Origin: Bordetella sp. H567
GTDB lineage: Bacteria; Pseudomonadota; Gammaproteobacteria; Burkholderiales; Burkholderiaceae_B
Direction: 5' to 3'
DNA: 64,000 bases
Assembly (NCBI RefSeq): GCF_001704295.1
Contig: NZ_CP012334.1
Location: 2,306,084-2,370,083 of the forward strand
The notes below the pieces were generated by a model. That model was not told the origin of the DNA. It worked only from the letters and a program-made list of their open reading frames with translations, and made no database searches. The translations under genes were made by a program, and so were the position numbers. This document shows, in pieces, positions 56,031 through 64,000 of this stretch (the stretch's first letter is position 1; each line of letters starts with the position of its first letter).

Positions 56031-57689
56031 ATGAGTTTGTACAGCCTGGGCCTGAGCGGTCTGAACGCGGCGCAAGCGGGGTTGACCACCACCGGCCACA
56101 ACATCGACAACTCCACGACCGACGGTTACAACCGCCAGCGCGTGCTGACGTCGACGGCCGGCGCCACGCCGACGGCGAACGGCTTCTACGGCCGGGGCGT
56201 GCAGGTCGACACGGTCCAGCGCCAGTACGACAGCTTCCTGTACAAGCAGCTGGTCGGTTCGCAGAGCCACAGTTCCTCGTATTCGACGTACCTGGACCAG
56301 GTCTCCCAGATCGACAACATGATGGGCGACGAAACGGTGGGCATCTCGCCGGCACTGGCGGACTTCTTTTCCAGCGTCAACGCCGTGGCCAGCAACCCGG
56401 CCGACGCGGCCACCCGGGCGAACCTGGTCGGCAAGGGCCAGGCGCTGGTGTCGCAGATCAATTCCGCCTACCAGGACCTGCAGACCCAGCGCGAAGGCCT
56501 GAACCAGCAGATCACCCAAGCCGTCAATTCCGTCAACGGCTACCTGGGCCAGATCAACAAGCTGAACCAGGAAATCGTCATCGCGCGCGGCCAGGGCAAC
56601 GGCAACGCCCCCAACGACCTGCTGGACCAGCGCGACCAGTTGCTGTCGCAGCTGTCGCAGACCGTGGGCATCCGCTACACGACGCAGGGCGACACGGTCA
56701 ATATTTCCCTGGAATCGGGCCAGGCGCTGCTGTCGGGCAACACGGTGTATTCGCTGCAGGCCGTTGCCTCGGCCGCCGACCCGTCGCGCACCGTGGTCGC
56801 GTACAACCTGCCGTCAGGCCCCAACGGCGCAACGACGCCGGTGGAGCTGAGCGACGCCAAGCTGAGCAATGGCACGCTGGGCGGCCTGCTGCAGTTCCGC
56901 ACGAATTCACTGGACGTGATCCAGAACCAGCTGGGCCAGATGGCCGCCGGCCTGGCGGTTACCTTCAACACGCTGCACACGCAGGGCGTGGACCTGTACG
57001 GCAACCCCGGCGGGGATTTCTTTTCGCTGGCGTCCCCGGCCGCGCTGACGAGCGCCAAGAACACTGGCACCGCCGGCTTGACGGCGGACTACACCGATGC
57101 CAGCCAGCTGACGTCCAGCGACTACCAGATCAGCTTCGACGGCACGAACTACACGGTGACCCGCCTGTCGGACAACACGGCCGTGACCGCCACGCCGACG
57201 GGCACGCCGCCGACCTCGCTGGATTTCGACGGCCTGACCGTGAACATCGCCGGCACGCCGGCCGCCGGCGACAGCTGGACGCTGCAGCCCACGCGCAACG
57301 CGGCCCGCGACCTGGGCATGGCGCTGACGGATCCGGCGACGATCGCCGCATCCAGCACGACCAACCCGGGTTCGGCCAACGGCGAGAACGCCCTGGCACT
57401 GGCGAAGCTGCAGACCACGCGCAACCTGGCGGGCAATTCGCTGAGCGTGACGGATATGTTCTCGCAGATCGTCAACAACGTCGGCCAGCAGACGGCCGAT
57501 GCCAAGGCCAACGACAAGGCGCAAAGCGCGGTGGTTGCCCAGCGCACGCAGAACAATGCGTCCGTCTCCGGCGTGAACCTGAACGAAGAATACGTGAATC
57601 TCTCGCAGTACCAGGAGCAGTACCAGGCGGCCGCCAAGATCATCGACGTGGCCAGCACCGTCTTCGATGCCTTGCTGGGCCTGAAGTAA
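56031..57689 (+). CDS. flgK: Hook-filament junction protein FlgK, 552 aa
   Basis: First hook-associated protein. The N-terminus MSLYSLGLSGLNAAQAGLTT and NSTTDGYNRQRV, and the C-terminus VSGVNLNEEYVNLSQYQEQY, are typical. The central part is Thr/Ser/Asn-rich. Length fits the family. Confidence 0.97.
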   Translation: MSLYSLGLSGLNAAQAGLTTTGHNIDNSTTDGYNRQRVLTSTAGATPTANGFYGRGVQVDTVQRQYDSFLYKQLVGSQSHSSSYSTYLDQVSQIDNMMGDETVGISPALADFFSSVNAVASNPADAATRANLVGKGQALVSQINSAYQDLQTQREGLNQQITQAVNSVNGYLGQINKLNQEIVIARGQGNGNAPNDLLDQRDQLLSQLSQTVGIRYTTQGDTVNISLESGQALLSGNTVYSLQAVASAADPSRTVVAYNLPSGPNGATTPVELSDAKLSNGTLGGLLQFRTNSLDVIQNQLGQMAAGLAVTFNTLHTQGVDLYGNPGGDFFSLASPAALTSAKNTGTAGLTADYTDASQLTSSDYQISFDGTNYTVTRLSDNTAVTATPTGTPPTSLDFDGLTVNIAGTPAAGDSWTLQPTRNAARDLGMALTDPATIAASSTTNPGSANGENALALAKLQTTRNLAGNSLSVTDMFSQIVNNVGQQTADAKANDKAQSAVVAQRTQNNASVSGVNLNEEYVNLSQYQEQYQAAAKIIDVASTVFDALLGLK

Positions 57690-57733
57690 ACGGTCATCCG
57701 CTTCAAGATAAAAAGCATCCGGAGTAACACAGC

Positions 57734-58978
57734 ATGATCCGCCTGAGCACCTCCACGATCTACCAGAGTGGCCTGAACGGCATTCTGAAGAACGAGTCGG
57801 ACGTCAACTACCTGCAGCAGCAGCTCAGTTCCGGCCGCAGCGTCGTGACGCCTTCGGACAATCCGCTGGCAGCGGGGCAGGCGATCACCGCCTACCAGAA
57901 CCTGAACATGACGGAGGCGTACGCCAGCAACCGGGTCGCGGCCAACCGCTCCCTGGGCAACGAGAGCAATGCGCTGTCCTCCGTCGTCTCCACGCTGACC
58001 AATGTGCTGACGCGCGTGGTGCAGGCCGGCAACGGCACGCTGGCCGACGCCGACCGCAATACGCTGGCCACGGTGCTGGGACAATCGCGTGACGCCTTGT
58101 TCGCGCTGGCCAACACCACGGACGGCAATGGCCAGTACCTGTTCTCGGGCACGGCCGGCGACGCCGCGGCCTATGTGCAGGATCCGACCACCGGTGCCGT
58201 CAGCTACAACGGCAATACCGGCCAGCGCCAGGTACAAGTGGAGCAGGCGCGGCAGATGAACGTAGCGGACATCGGTACGGACATCTTCAACCGCGCCACG
58301 CCCGGCGCGGTGGGCTACGTGGCGTCCGCCGCCACCTGGAACGCGGGAACGGCCACGTTCTCCACGCCGGCCGTCGCGCCAGGCGGCGGGGCGGGCCTGA
58401 ACTACCAGGTCGACTTCCAGAAGGATCCGGCCACCAACCAGCTGACCTACACGATTACGACGTCCGATCCGTCCACGGGCATGGGCACCACCAGTACGCC
58501 CGTGGCGTACAAGGCGGGCGATAGCATCGACGCCGGCAACGGCGTCACCATGAAGGTCGACGGCGATCCGCAGGTGGGCGATACCTTCTACGTCAAGACC
58601 GCGCAGTCGGCCGACGTCGACATGTTCGCGACCCTGGATTCCCTGGTCGCGGCGCTGAAGAGTCCTTCGCAGAACGACGCCCAAGGCCAGGCCGCGCTCC
58701 TGAACCTGCTGTCGACGGCGGGCAAGACGCTGTCGATCAACCTGGACAACGTGTCGACGGTGCAGGCGTCCGTGGGCGCCCGCCAGAACGAACTGGATGC
58801 CCTGGATACGACCGGCGCGCAGCGCAAGCTTACCGACGGCAAGACGCTGACCGACCTGACGCAGATTGATTACTACGATGTGATTTCCAAGATGAGCATG
58901 CGCCAGCTGTCGCTGCAGGCCTCGATGTCGGCGTTCAGTGCCGTCAAGGGCACCTCGCTGTTCAGCATGAATAAGTAA
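57734..58978 (+). CDS. flgL: Hook-filament junction protein FlgL, 414 aa
   Basis: Second hook-associated protein, flagellin-like at both ends. [18 protein letters not shown] and [20 protein letters not shown] mark the N-terminus. The C-terminal [20 protein letters not shown] is characteristic. Starts 45 bases after flgK. Confidence 0.96.
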   Translation: MIRLSTSTIYQSGLNGILKNESDVNYLQQQLSSGRSVVTPSDNPLAAGQAITAYQNLNMTEAYASNRVAANRSLGNESNALSSVVSTLTNVLTRVVQAGNGTLADADRNTLATVLGQSRDALFALANTTDGNGQYLFSGTAGDAAAYVQDPTTGAVSYNGNTGQRQVQVEQARQMNVADIGTDIFNRATPGAVGYVASAATWNAGTATFSTPAVAPGGGAGLNYQVDFQKDPATNQLTYTITTSDPSTGMGTTSTPVAYKAGDSIDAGNGVTMKVDGDPQVGDTFYVKTAQSADVDMFATLDSLVAALKSPSQNDAQGQAALLNLLSTAGKTLSINLDNVSTVQASVGARQNELDALDTTGAQRKLTDGKTLTDLTQIDYYDVISKMSMRQLSLQASMSAFSAVKGTSLFSMNK

Positions 58979-59033
58979 TCAACGACCCTGTATCTTCGAA
59001 GTAGAAACGACGGCTTGCCGGATAGATAACGAT

Positions 59034-60887
59034 ATGTTTACCAATATGAAAGTCCGCACGTCCATCATCGCGTTGCTCGCGCTGTACCTGGGCGCGATGC
59101 TGATCTCGAACTCCGTCTCATGGTTGGGGCTGGACTCGAGCAACAGCAATCTGGAGCAGGTCAACAACCTTTACAGCGACCAGGTCACCAACCTGTATGC
59201 CTCGTATGCACAGGTGCTGCGCGCGCGCCAGGTCTTGAACAACGCCCATGAGATGATGCAGAACAACCGCGTGGACGAGGGCATGAGCCAGGTCATGCGG
59301 GCGAGCACTTTCAAGGCCGACGCCGACAAGCGCATGGCCCTGTTCGGCCAATCGCCGAAGCTGCCCGCGACGGCGGACATGGCCAAGGCGATCATGGCCA
59401 ACTACAAGACCTACGGGGGCCTGATCGACGATCAGATCAATGCCCTGCGCTCCAGGCAGATGGATACCTATTTGGCCTCGTCCAAGGCATCTTCGTCGTC
59501 CAACCAGACGCTCGACAAGTCCGTGCAAGTCATGCTGGAGTACCTGGACAAGGCCACGGACGACATGGTGGCGGCCGGACATCGCGACTTTTCGCTGGCG
59601 CGCACCGTGACGGTCGTCATGGTGGCCTTCGCCCTGTTCCTGACCATCGCCTGCTGGCTGGTTCTTAGCCGCATGGTGCTGCGTCCCCTGCGCGAGGCCG
59701 GCCAGCACTTCGACCGCATCGCCGCCGGCGACCTGAGCCAGCACATCGAAGTGCGCAGCACCAATGAAATCGGCCTGTTGTACAGCGCGGTCAAGCGCAT
59801 GCAGGAAAGCCTGACGCGCACGGTGTCGGCGGTGCGCCGCGGCGTGGACGAAATCAATGTGGGCGCGCGCGAGATCTCCGCGGGCAACACGGACCTGTCC
59901 AGCCGCACGGAGCAGCAGGCGTCGTCCCTGGAAGAGACGGCGGCGTCGATGGAAGAACTGGCCTCGACGGTGAAGCAGAACGCGGAGAACGCGCGCCAGG
60001 CCAACCAGCTGGCGGCCAGCGCCTCGGACGTGGCCGAGCGCGGCGGTTCGGCGGTGGCGGAAGTGGTCAACACGATGCAGGATATCTCGGGCAGCTCGCG
60101 CAAGATCTCGGAGATCGTCAGCGTGATCGACGGGATTGCGTTCCAGACCAACATCCTGGCGCTGAACGCGGCGGTGGAAGCGGCGCGCGCGGGCGAGCAG
60201 GGCAAGGGTTTTGCGGTGGTGGCGGGCGAAGTGCGCTCGCTGGCACAGCGCAGCGCGCAGGCGGCCAAGGAAATCAAGGCGCTGATCGAGGACTCGGTGA
60301 CGAAGGTGGGCGCGGGTTCGCAGCAGGTCGAGCGGGCGGGGGCGACGATGCAGGAGATCGTGGCCTCGGTCAAGCGGGTGACCGACATCATGGGCGAGAT
60401 CTCGGCGGCGTCCGAAGAGCAGTCCAGTGGCATCGACCAGGTGAACCGCGCGGTGTCGCAGATGGACGAGGTGACGCAGCAGAACGCGGCGCTGGTGGAA
60501 GAAGCCGCCGCGGCGGCCGGTTCGCTGCAGGAGCAGGCCCAGCGCCTGGCCGAAGCGGTGGCGGTATTCAAGGTCAATCAGGGCCAGGTCATCGACGTGC
60601 CGGCGCGCACCATCGCATCGACGGCCGCGCCTCGCGTCGCGGCCGTCGCGCCGCAGCCGGCAGCCCCGGCCGAAGCGCCGCGCCTGAATCATGCGGCGTC
60701 CGCCGCGCGCACCGCCAGGACTTCCGCGACCCCGGCGCGTTCCTCCGCGGCGGCAACGGGCAAGCGCCCCCCGGCCGCCAACGATAACGCCGCCGCGCGT
60801 CCCGCGCCGGCCGCCGCCAAGTCCCGGGCCGTCGCCGCCGGCGGCGGTGCCGCGGCCCTCAGCGACAACGATTGGGAATCCTTCTAG
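59034..60887 (+). CDS. Methyl-accepting chemotaxis protein 2 with C-terminal tether, 617 aa
   Basis: Chemoreceptor with membrane helices at about residues 7-27 and 190-212, a periplasmic helical ligand domain, HAMP, and a signalling domain almost identical to the other two receptors. After the signalling helix ([11 protein letters not shown]) comes an Ala/Pro/Arg-rich linker of about 90 residues ending in NDWESF. The last five residues, DWESF, resemble the NWETF/NWESF pentapeptide that binds CheR and CheB in enteric receptors. The ATG at 59034 gives [17 protein letters not shown]. Confidence 0.95.
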   Translation: MFTNMKVRTSIIALLALYLGAMLISNSVSWLGLDSSNSNLEQVNNLYSDQVTNLYASYAQVLRARQVLNNAHEMMQNNRVDEGMSQVMRASTFKADADKRMALFGQSPKLPATADMAKAIMANYKTYGGLIDDQINALRSRQMDTYLASSKASSSSNQTLDKSVQVMLEYLDKATDDMVAAGHRDFSLARTVTVVMVAFALFLTIACWLVLSRMVLRPLREAGQHFDRIAAGDLSQHIEVRSTNEIGLLYSAVKRMQESLTRTVSAVRRGVDEINVGAREISAGNTDLSSRTEQQASSLEETAASMEELASTVKQNAENARQANQLAASASDVAERGGSAVAEVVNTMQDISGSSRKISEIVSVIDGIAFQTNILALNAAVEAARAGEQGKGFAVVAGEVRSLAQRSAQAAKEIKALIEDSVTKVGAGSQQVERAGATMQEIVASVKRVTDIMGEISAASEEQSSGIDQVNRAVSQMDEVTQQNAALVEEAAAAAGSLQEQAQRLAEAVAVFKVNQGQVIDVPARTIASTAAPRVAAVAPQPAAPAEAPRLNHAASAARTARTSATPARSSAAATGKRPPAANDNAAARPAPAAAKSRAVAAGGGAAALSDNDWESF

Positions 60888-60894
60888 GACGACC

Positions 60895-61383
60895 ATGATG
60901 CGCGCATCCCACCTCATCGTGAAATGGCGGGCCAGCCTTGTGGCCTGCTTGGCCGGCTGCGTACTGCTGGCCGGCTGCGCGACGGGACAGAATTTTTCCG
61001 CCGACGCCGTCGCCAGCCTGCAGCCCAGCCGGACCACCATGACCGACGCGATCCAGATCCTGCAGGGCCTGCCCCAGCAGGTGCTGCCGCAATCGGACGG
61101 GTCGACCATCGCGCTGTGGTCCTACAAGATGTCCGTCGTCACGGATGCCGTCTATTTCCGCCGGGAAGCGATGCTGCAGTTCGCGCCCGACGGTCGCCTG
61201 GCGCGCGTGCTCGACACGACTAATGTTCCGTTGTCCGGGGCGACCCGGCAGAAGCTGCTGGGCGCGGCTTCGATTCCGCAGGATGCCGCTGCATCGCCGG
61301 GCGCAACCGTGGAAACGGCCGCGCCGGGCACCGGTACGGCAGCGCCGCCCGGCACGACCGCGATACCCGTGCCGGCGCCGTAG
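60895..61383 (+). CDS. Small BamE/SmpA-like lipoprotein, 162 aa
   Basis: A predicted lipoprotein between two chemoreceptor genes. The N-terminus has two overlapping lipobox-like words, ACLAGC and VLLAGC; Cys28 of VLLAGCATG is the likelier lipidation site. The folded part has TMTDAIQILQGLPQQVLPQS and FRREAMLQFAPDGRLARVLD, which recalls SmpA/OmlA (BamE) folds: a helical pair, then a strand-rich region reading DGSTIALWSYKM. The tail is Ala/Pro/Thr/Gly-rich. Start ATG at 60895 or 60898. Function is not known, and a role in signalling is only suggested by position. Confidence 0.75.
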   Translation: MMRASHLIVKWRASLVACLAGCVLLAGCATGQNFSADAVASLQPSRTTMTDAIQILQGLPQQVLPQSDGSTIALWSYKMSVVTDAVYFRREAMLQFAPDGRLARVLDTTNVPLSGATRQKLLGAASIPQDAAASPGATVETAAPGTGTAAPPGTTAIPVPAP

Positions 61384-61476
61384 GGCGCATGGCATCCGAC
61401 GGCCGCGGAGCCGCCTCCACGAGGGGTGGGTCACCGGCTACTTTTTCGAATCCGATTTGCAAGTTTGGAGGGCCTC

Positions 61477-63222
61477 ATGGAAGCCATCGCAGATACGAGC
61501 CGTAAGGCCAAGGCCAGCAAGCGCAAGGCGGCGCGTCCGCCCAAGGTCAAGCGCAAGTTCTCGGTGCGCGATACGCGCGTCGGCACCTTGCTGATGATCG
61601 TGCTGGGCATTTTCGCCCTGCTAATCGTGGCGGTGGGCGGCATGGCGGCCTACTTCCTGAACCAGAACTACCGCGCGGTGCTCGAGCTCGGTGCGCTGAC
61701 CGATCGCGCCACGCAGGTGCAGATCATCAACGCCAACATGCTGCGGGCGCGTGTCGCGCTGCTGGTGTCGGCGCGCGACCTGCAGGAAGCGGGCGCCCCC
61801 AATGTGTCGCCCGAAGCGGCGGCAACGGCCAAGAAGGACGCCGCCGATTCGCTGAAGGGCGCCAACGATCTGCTGGCCGAAGTGCGCAACAACTTCGCGG
61901 ACTTCCAGAAGAACATGCTGGAAGACGACACCGGGCGCCAGCTGTCCATGAACCTGGTGCGCCGCTATCGCTCCTATATCGACGACGGCGTCGACACCAT
62001 GGTGGAGGCCTTGCGCAGCCAGGACTACAGCACGTTCTATATGGTGAACACGGAATATGGCACGCCCCGCAGCGCCGCCTTCGTCGATGCGATCGAGGAA
62101 TTTTCGAAGTACATCAAGACCGAGCAGACCGATACGGCGGCCCAGGCCAAGCAGAACCTGAACCTGGCGCTGATCGCCGTCGCCGTCGCCGTGGGCCTGG
62201 CCGTCATCCTGATGATCGTGGCGCGCATCGTCTTCGGCCGCATGGTGGTGCGTCCCCTGGTCGAAGCCGGCCAGCACTTCGACAAGATCGCCAACGGCGA
62301 TTTGACCCAGCGCGTGGACATCCGTTCGCATAACGAGATCGGCATGCTGTACGGCGCGCTCAAGCGCATGCAGGAAAGCCTGACGCGCACGGTGTCGACG
62401 GTGCGCCGCGGGGTGGACGAAATCAACGTGGGGTCACGCGAGATCTCCGCGGGCAATACCGACCTGTCCAGCCGCACGGAGCAGCAGGCGGCGTCGCTGG
62501 AAGAGACGGCGGCGTCGATGGAAGAACTGGCCTCGACCGTGAAGCAGAACGCGGAGAACGCGCGCCAGGCCAATCAGCTCGCGGCCAGCGCCTCGGACGT
62601 GGCCGAGCGCGGCGGTTCGGCGGTGGCGGAAGTGGTCAACACGATGCAAGGGATCTCGGGCAGCTCGCGCAAGATCTCGGAGATCGTCAGCGTGATCGAC
62701 GGGATTGCGTTCCAGACCAACATCCTGGCGCTGAACGCGGCGGTGGAAGCGGCGCGCGCGGGCGAGCAGGGCAAGGGCTTTGCGGTGGTGGCGGGCGAAG
62801 TGCGCTCGCTGGCACAGCGCAGCGCGCAGGCGGCCAAGGAAATCAAGGCGCTGATCGAGGACTCGGTGACGAAGGTGGGCGCGGGTTCGCAGCAGGTGGA
62901 GCGGGCGGGGGCGACGATGCAGGAGATCGTGGCCTCGGTCAAGCGCGTCACCGACATCATGGGCGAGATCTCGGCGGCGTCCGAAGAGCAGTCCAGCGGC
63001 ATCGATCAGGTGAACCGCGCGGTGTCGCAGATGGACGAGGTGACGCAGCAGAACGCGGCGCTGGTGGAAGAAGCCGCCGCGGCGGCCGGTTCGCTGCAGG
63101 AGCAGGCGCAGCGCCTGGCCGAGGCCGTATCGGTGTTCAAGATCAACGAAGGCCAGGTCATTGACGTGCCGGCGCAGCAGCTGGCGGGCGGCGGCTACGC
63201 ACAGCCGCTGGTCAGCCACTGA
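61477..63222 (+). CDS. Methyl-accepting chemotaxis protein 3, 581 aa
   Basis: Chemoreceptor with an unusually long, strongly basic cytoplasmic N-terminus ([18 protein letters not shown]) before membrane helix 1 (about 40-63). The periplasmic domain is Tar/Tsr-like in size, helix 2 lies at about residues 225-250, and HAMP and a standard signalling domain follow. ATG at 61477 has GGAGG at a good distance, which settles the start. The C-terminus ([11 protein letters not shown]) has no tether pentapeptide. A strong terminator follows. Confidence 0.95.
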   Translation: MEAIADTSRKAKASKRKAARPPKVKRKFSVRDTRVGTLLMIVLGIFALLIVAVGGMAAYFLNQNYRAVLELGALTDRATQVQIINANMLRARVALLVSARDLQEAGAPNVSPEAAATAKKDAADSLKGANDLLAEVRNNFADFQKNMLEDDTGRQLSMNLVRRYRSYIDDGVDTMVEALRSQDYSTFYMVNTEYGTPRSAAFVDAIEEFSKYIKTEQTDTAAQAKQNLNLALIAVAVAVGLAVILMIVARIVFGRMVVRPLVEAGQHFDKIANGDLTQRVDIRSHNEIGMLYGALKRMQESLTRTVSTVRRGVDEINVGSREISAGNTDLSSRTEQQAASLEETAASMEELASTVKQNAENARQANQLAASASDVAERGGSAVAEVVNTMQGISGSSRKISEIVSVIDGIAFQTNILALNAAVEAARAGEQGKGFAVVAGEVRSLAQRSAQAAKEIKALIEDSVTKVGAGSQQVERAGATMQEIVASVKRVTDIMGEISAASEEQSSGIDQVNRAVSQMDEVTQQNAALVEEAAAAAGSLQEQAQRLAEAVSVFKINEGQVIDVPAQQLAGGGYAQPLVSH

Positions 63223-63243
63223 GGCAGTACCGCAAGGCAATGC

Positions 63244-63271
63244 AAGGGCGGCCACGAGGCCGCCCTTTTTT
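63244..63271 (+). terminator. Intrinsic terminator after chemoreceptor 3
   Basis: AAGGGCGGCC and GGCCGCCCTT form a 10-bp stem with an ACGA loop, followed by a T-run (63266-63271). It lies 22 bases past the stop and is the clearest terminator of the window. Confidence 0.93.
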
Positions 63272-63469
63272 ATGTCCATTGACGATGTTCATTCCCGTTG
63301 ACAGCGTTCGCGCTCGTTGAAGATGCGTGGAATGTTGGGGCGCTCTTCCGCGGTGGGAATCGAATCTATGCCCTCCCAGCGTTTCCAAAGGAATCCTTTT
63401 CCTTTCGATGGCTCGCGGGAATGCATGTTGGCGTGACGGTACGGCCGATTCGTTGGCCCATGCAACGGC

Positions 63470-64000
63470 ATGCCCGGGCCCGCCCCTACCGTGTCCAGTT
63501 CTTCCTACCGTCCGGCGCCGGCATCCAGCCGCGCCGTTTCCGCTTCCGTGCCGTCCCTGGCCGCGCGGCTGGTTCCAGAGTGCTTGACCCTGGTCTACGT
63601 GGCCTGGGTTTTCCTTGCCATGGACGGCTTCTTCGCCGTCGAACGCTTCCACGCCATCGGCCTGAACGTCCAGGGCCATTTCGGCCCGGCGGAGTACCTG
63701 CGCCAGGCCGTCTTCGTGCTGGAATACGCCGTCGCGATCCTGGTCCTGTACAGCGCCACGCGGGTCAGGCGCTGGGCGGGCGCGATACTGCTGGCCGTCC
63801 TGTGGTCGTTGACCACGGTGGACCTGACCGCGCACGCGATATATGGGCGGCCCGCCGGCATAGGCAACATCAGTGCATTGAATGCATCGGCAGCGATGCT
63901 GGATGCGGCCTTGCGCGAGTATGGGCAAACGATCGCCGTGGCCACGGGCAAGGCCGCGGTGCTGTTCGTGCCGCTCATCGCCAGGGCGCTGTTCTCGCGC
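63470..64000 (+). CDS. Inner-membrane protein, cut by the right window edge
   Basis: An open frame runs from an ATG at 63470 (a GTG at 63491 is an alternative start) to the window end, 177 codons without a stop. Hydrophobic segments are visible at about residues 40-57 (LTLVYVAWVFLAMDGFF), 85-105 (FVLEYAVAILVLYSA), 110-130 (WAGAILLAVLWSLTTVDL) and near 160. The layout of several N-terminal membrane helices could be the start of a phosphoethanolamine- or sulfatase-type transferase, but the catalytic domain would lie outside the window, so I make no functional call. Confidence 0.6.
   Translation, partial: MPGPAPTVSSSSYRPAPASSRAVSASVPSLAARLVPECLTLVYVAWVFLAMDGFFAVERFHAIGLNVQGHFGPAEYLRQAVFVLEYAVAILVLYSATRVRRWAGAILLAVLWSLTTVDLTAHAIYGRPAGIGNISALNASAAMLDAALREYGQTIAVATGKAAVLFVPLIARALFSR

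Noticed and set aside
59000-59033. Possible sigma-28 promoter before chemoreceptor 2 (GCCGGATAG)
   Set aside because: The -10-like word has an extra G and no TAAA lies 15 bases upstream.
1-64000. tRNA, rRNA, phage or insertion-sequence genes
   Set aside because: I looked for cloverleaf ends, transposase and integrase motifs and saw none; the only mobile-like signal is the short dispersed repeat.

Overview
The window is GC-rich chromosomal DNA that looks like a motile member of the genus Bordetella or a close Alcaligenaceae relative (Betaproteobacteria). This is judged from gene order (flhDC-motAB-cheA-cheW-mcp-cheRBYZ-flhBAF-flgNMA-flgB to flgL), from the pyruvate dehydrogenase operon whose E3 subunit carries its own lipoyl domain, and from a family of short dispersed GC-rich repeats between genes. 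No species call can be made from sequence alone. I saw no rRNA, tRNA, CRISPR array, transposase or integrase.

Layout. 1-1570: two tandem, leftward, paralogous genes of unknown function, the first cut by the window edge. 1917-6285: a small GlsB/YeaQ-type membrane protein, a SCO1/SenC copper protein coupled to oligopeptidase A (prlC), and folD. 6282-8659: a FixJ-type response regulator and PAS sensor kinase, overlapping each other and folD. 8919-15155: aceE-aceF-lpdA, rightward from a recognisable sigma-70-type promoter and closed by a two-way terminator. 15319-25277: a leftward, tightly overlapping eight-gene operon that codes a 1232-residue multidomain glycosyltransferase and a pathway for a CDP-activated, probably branched and methylated, 6-deoxysugar. 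It lies directly downstream of flagellin (25469-27169), and I read it as a flagellin glycosylation island. 27413-39556: fliA, the master regulator flhDC, motAB, an extra CheY-like regulator, and cheA-cheW-mcp-cheR-cheB-cheY-cheZ. 40008-45952: flhB-flhA-flhF. 46345-48043: leftward flgN-flgM and flgA. 48324-58978: rod, hook, ring and junction genes flgB to flgL. 59034-63222: two more chemoreceptors around a small lipoprotein gene. The last gene (from 63470) is a membrane protein cut by the right edge.

How the genes work together. FlhDC would activate the early flagellar operons, including FliA (sigma-28). FlgM holds FliA back until the hook is complete. Three near-identical sigma-28 promoters (TAAA/TAAG, 15 bases, GCCGTTA) precede fliC, flgM and flgK. 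The glycosylation operon would decorate the Ser/Thr-rich central domain of flagellin. The chemotaxis genes form one complete pathway with three receptors whose signalling halves are nearly identical in DNA sequence. Only one of the three ends in a CheR/CheB-tethering pentapeptide.

The most unusual items are the unknown paralogous pair with SSIGS repeats at the left edge, the fused TPR/GT41/FkbM-like/GT2 enzyme beside flagellin, an 888-residue FlhF with a large extra C-terminal region and a decapeptide repeat, and the dispersed repeat family that also sits inside the flgH-flgI operon.
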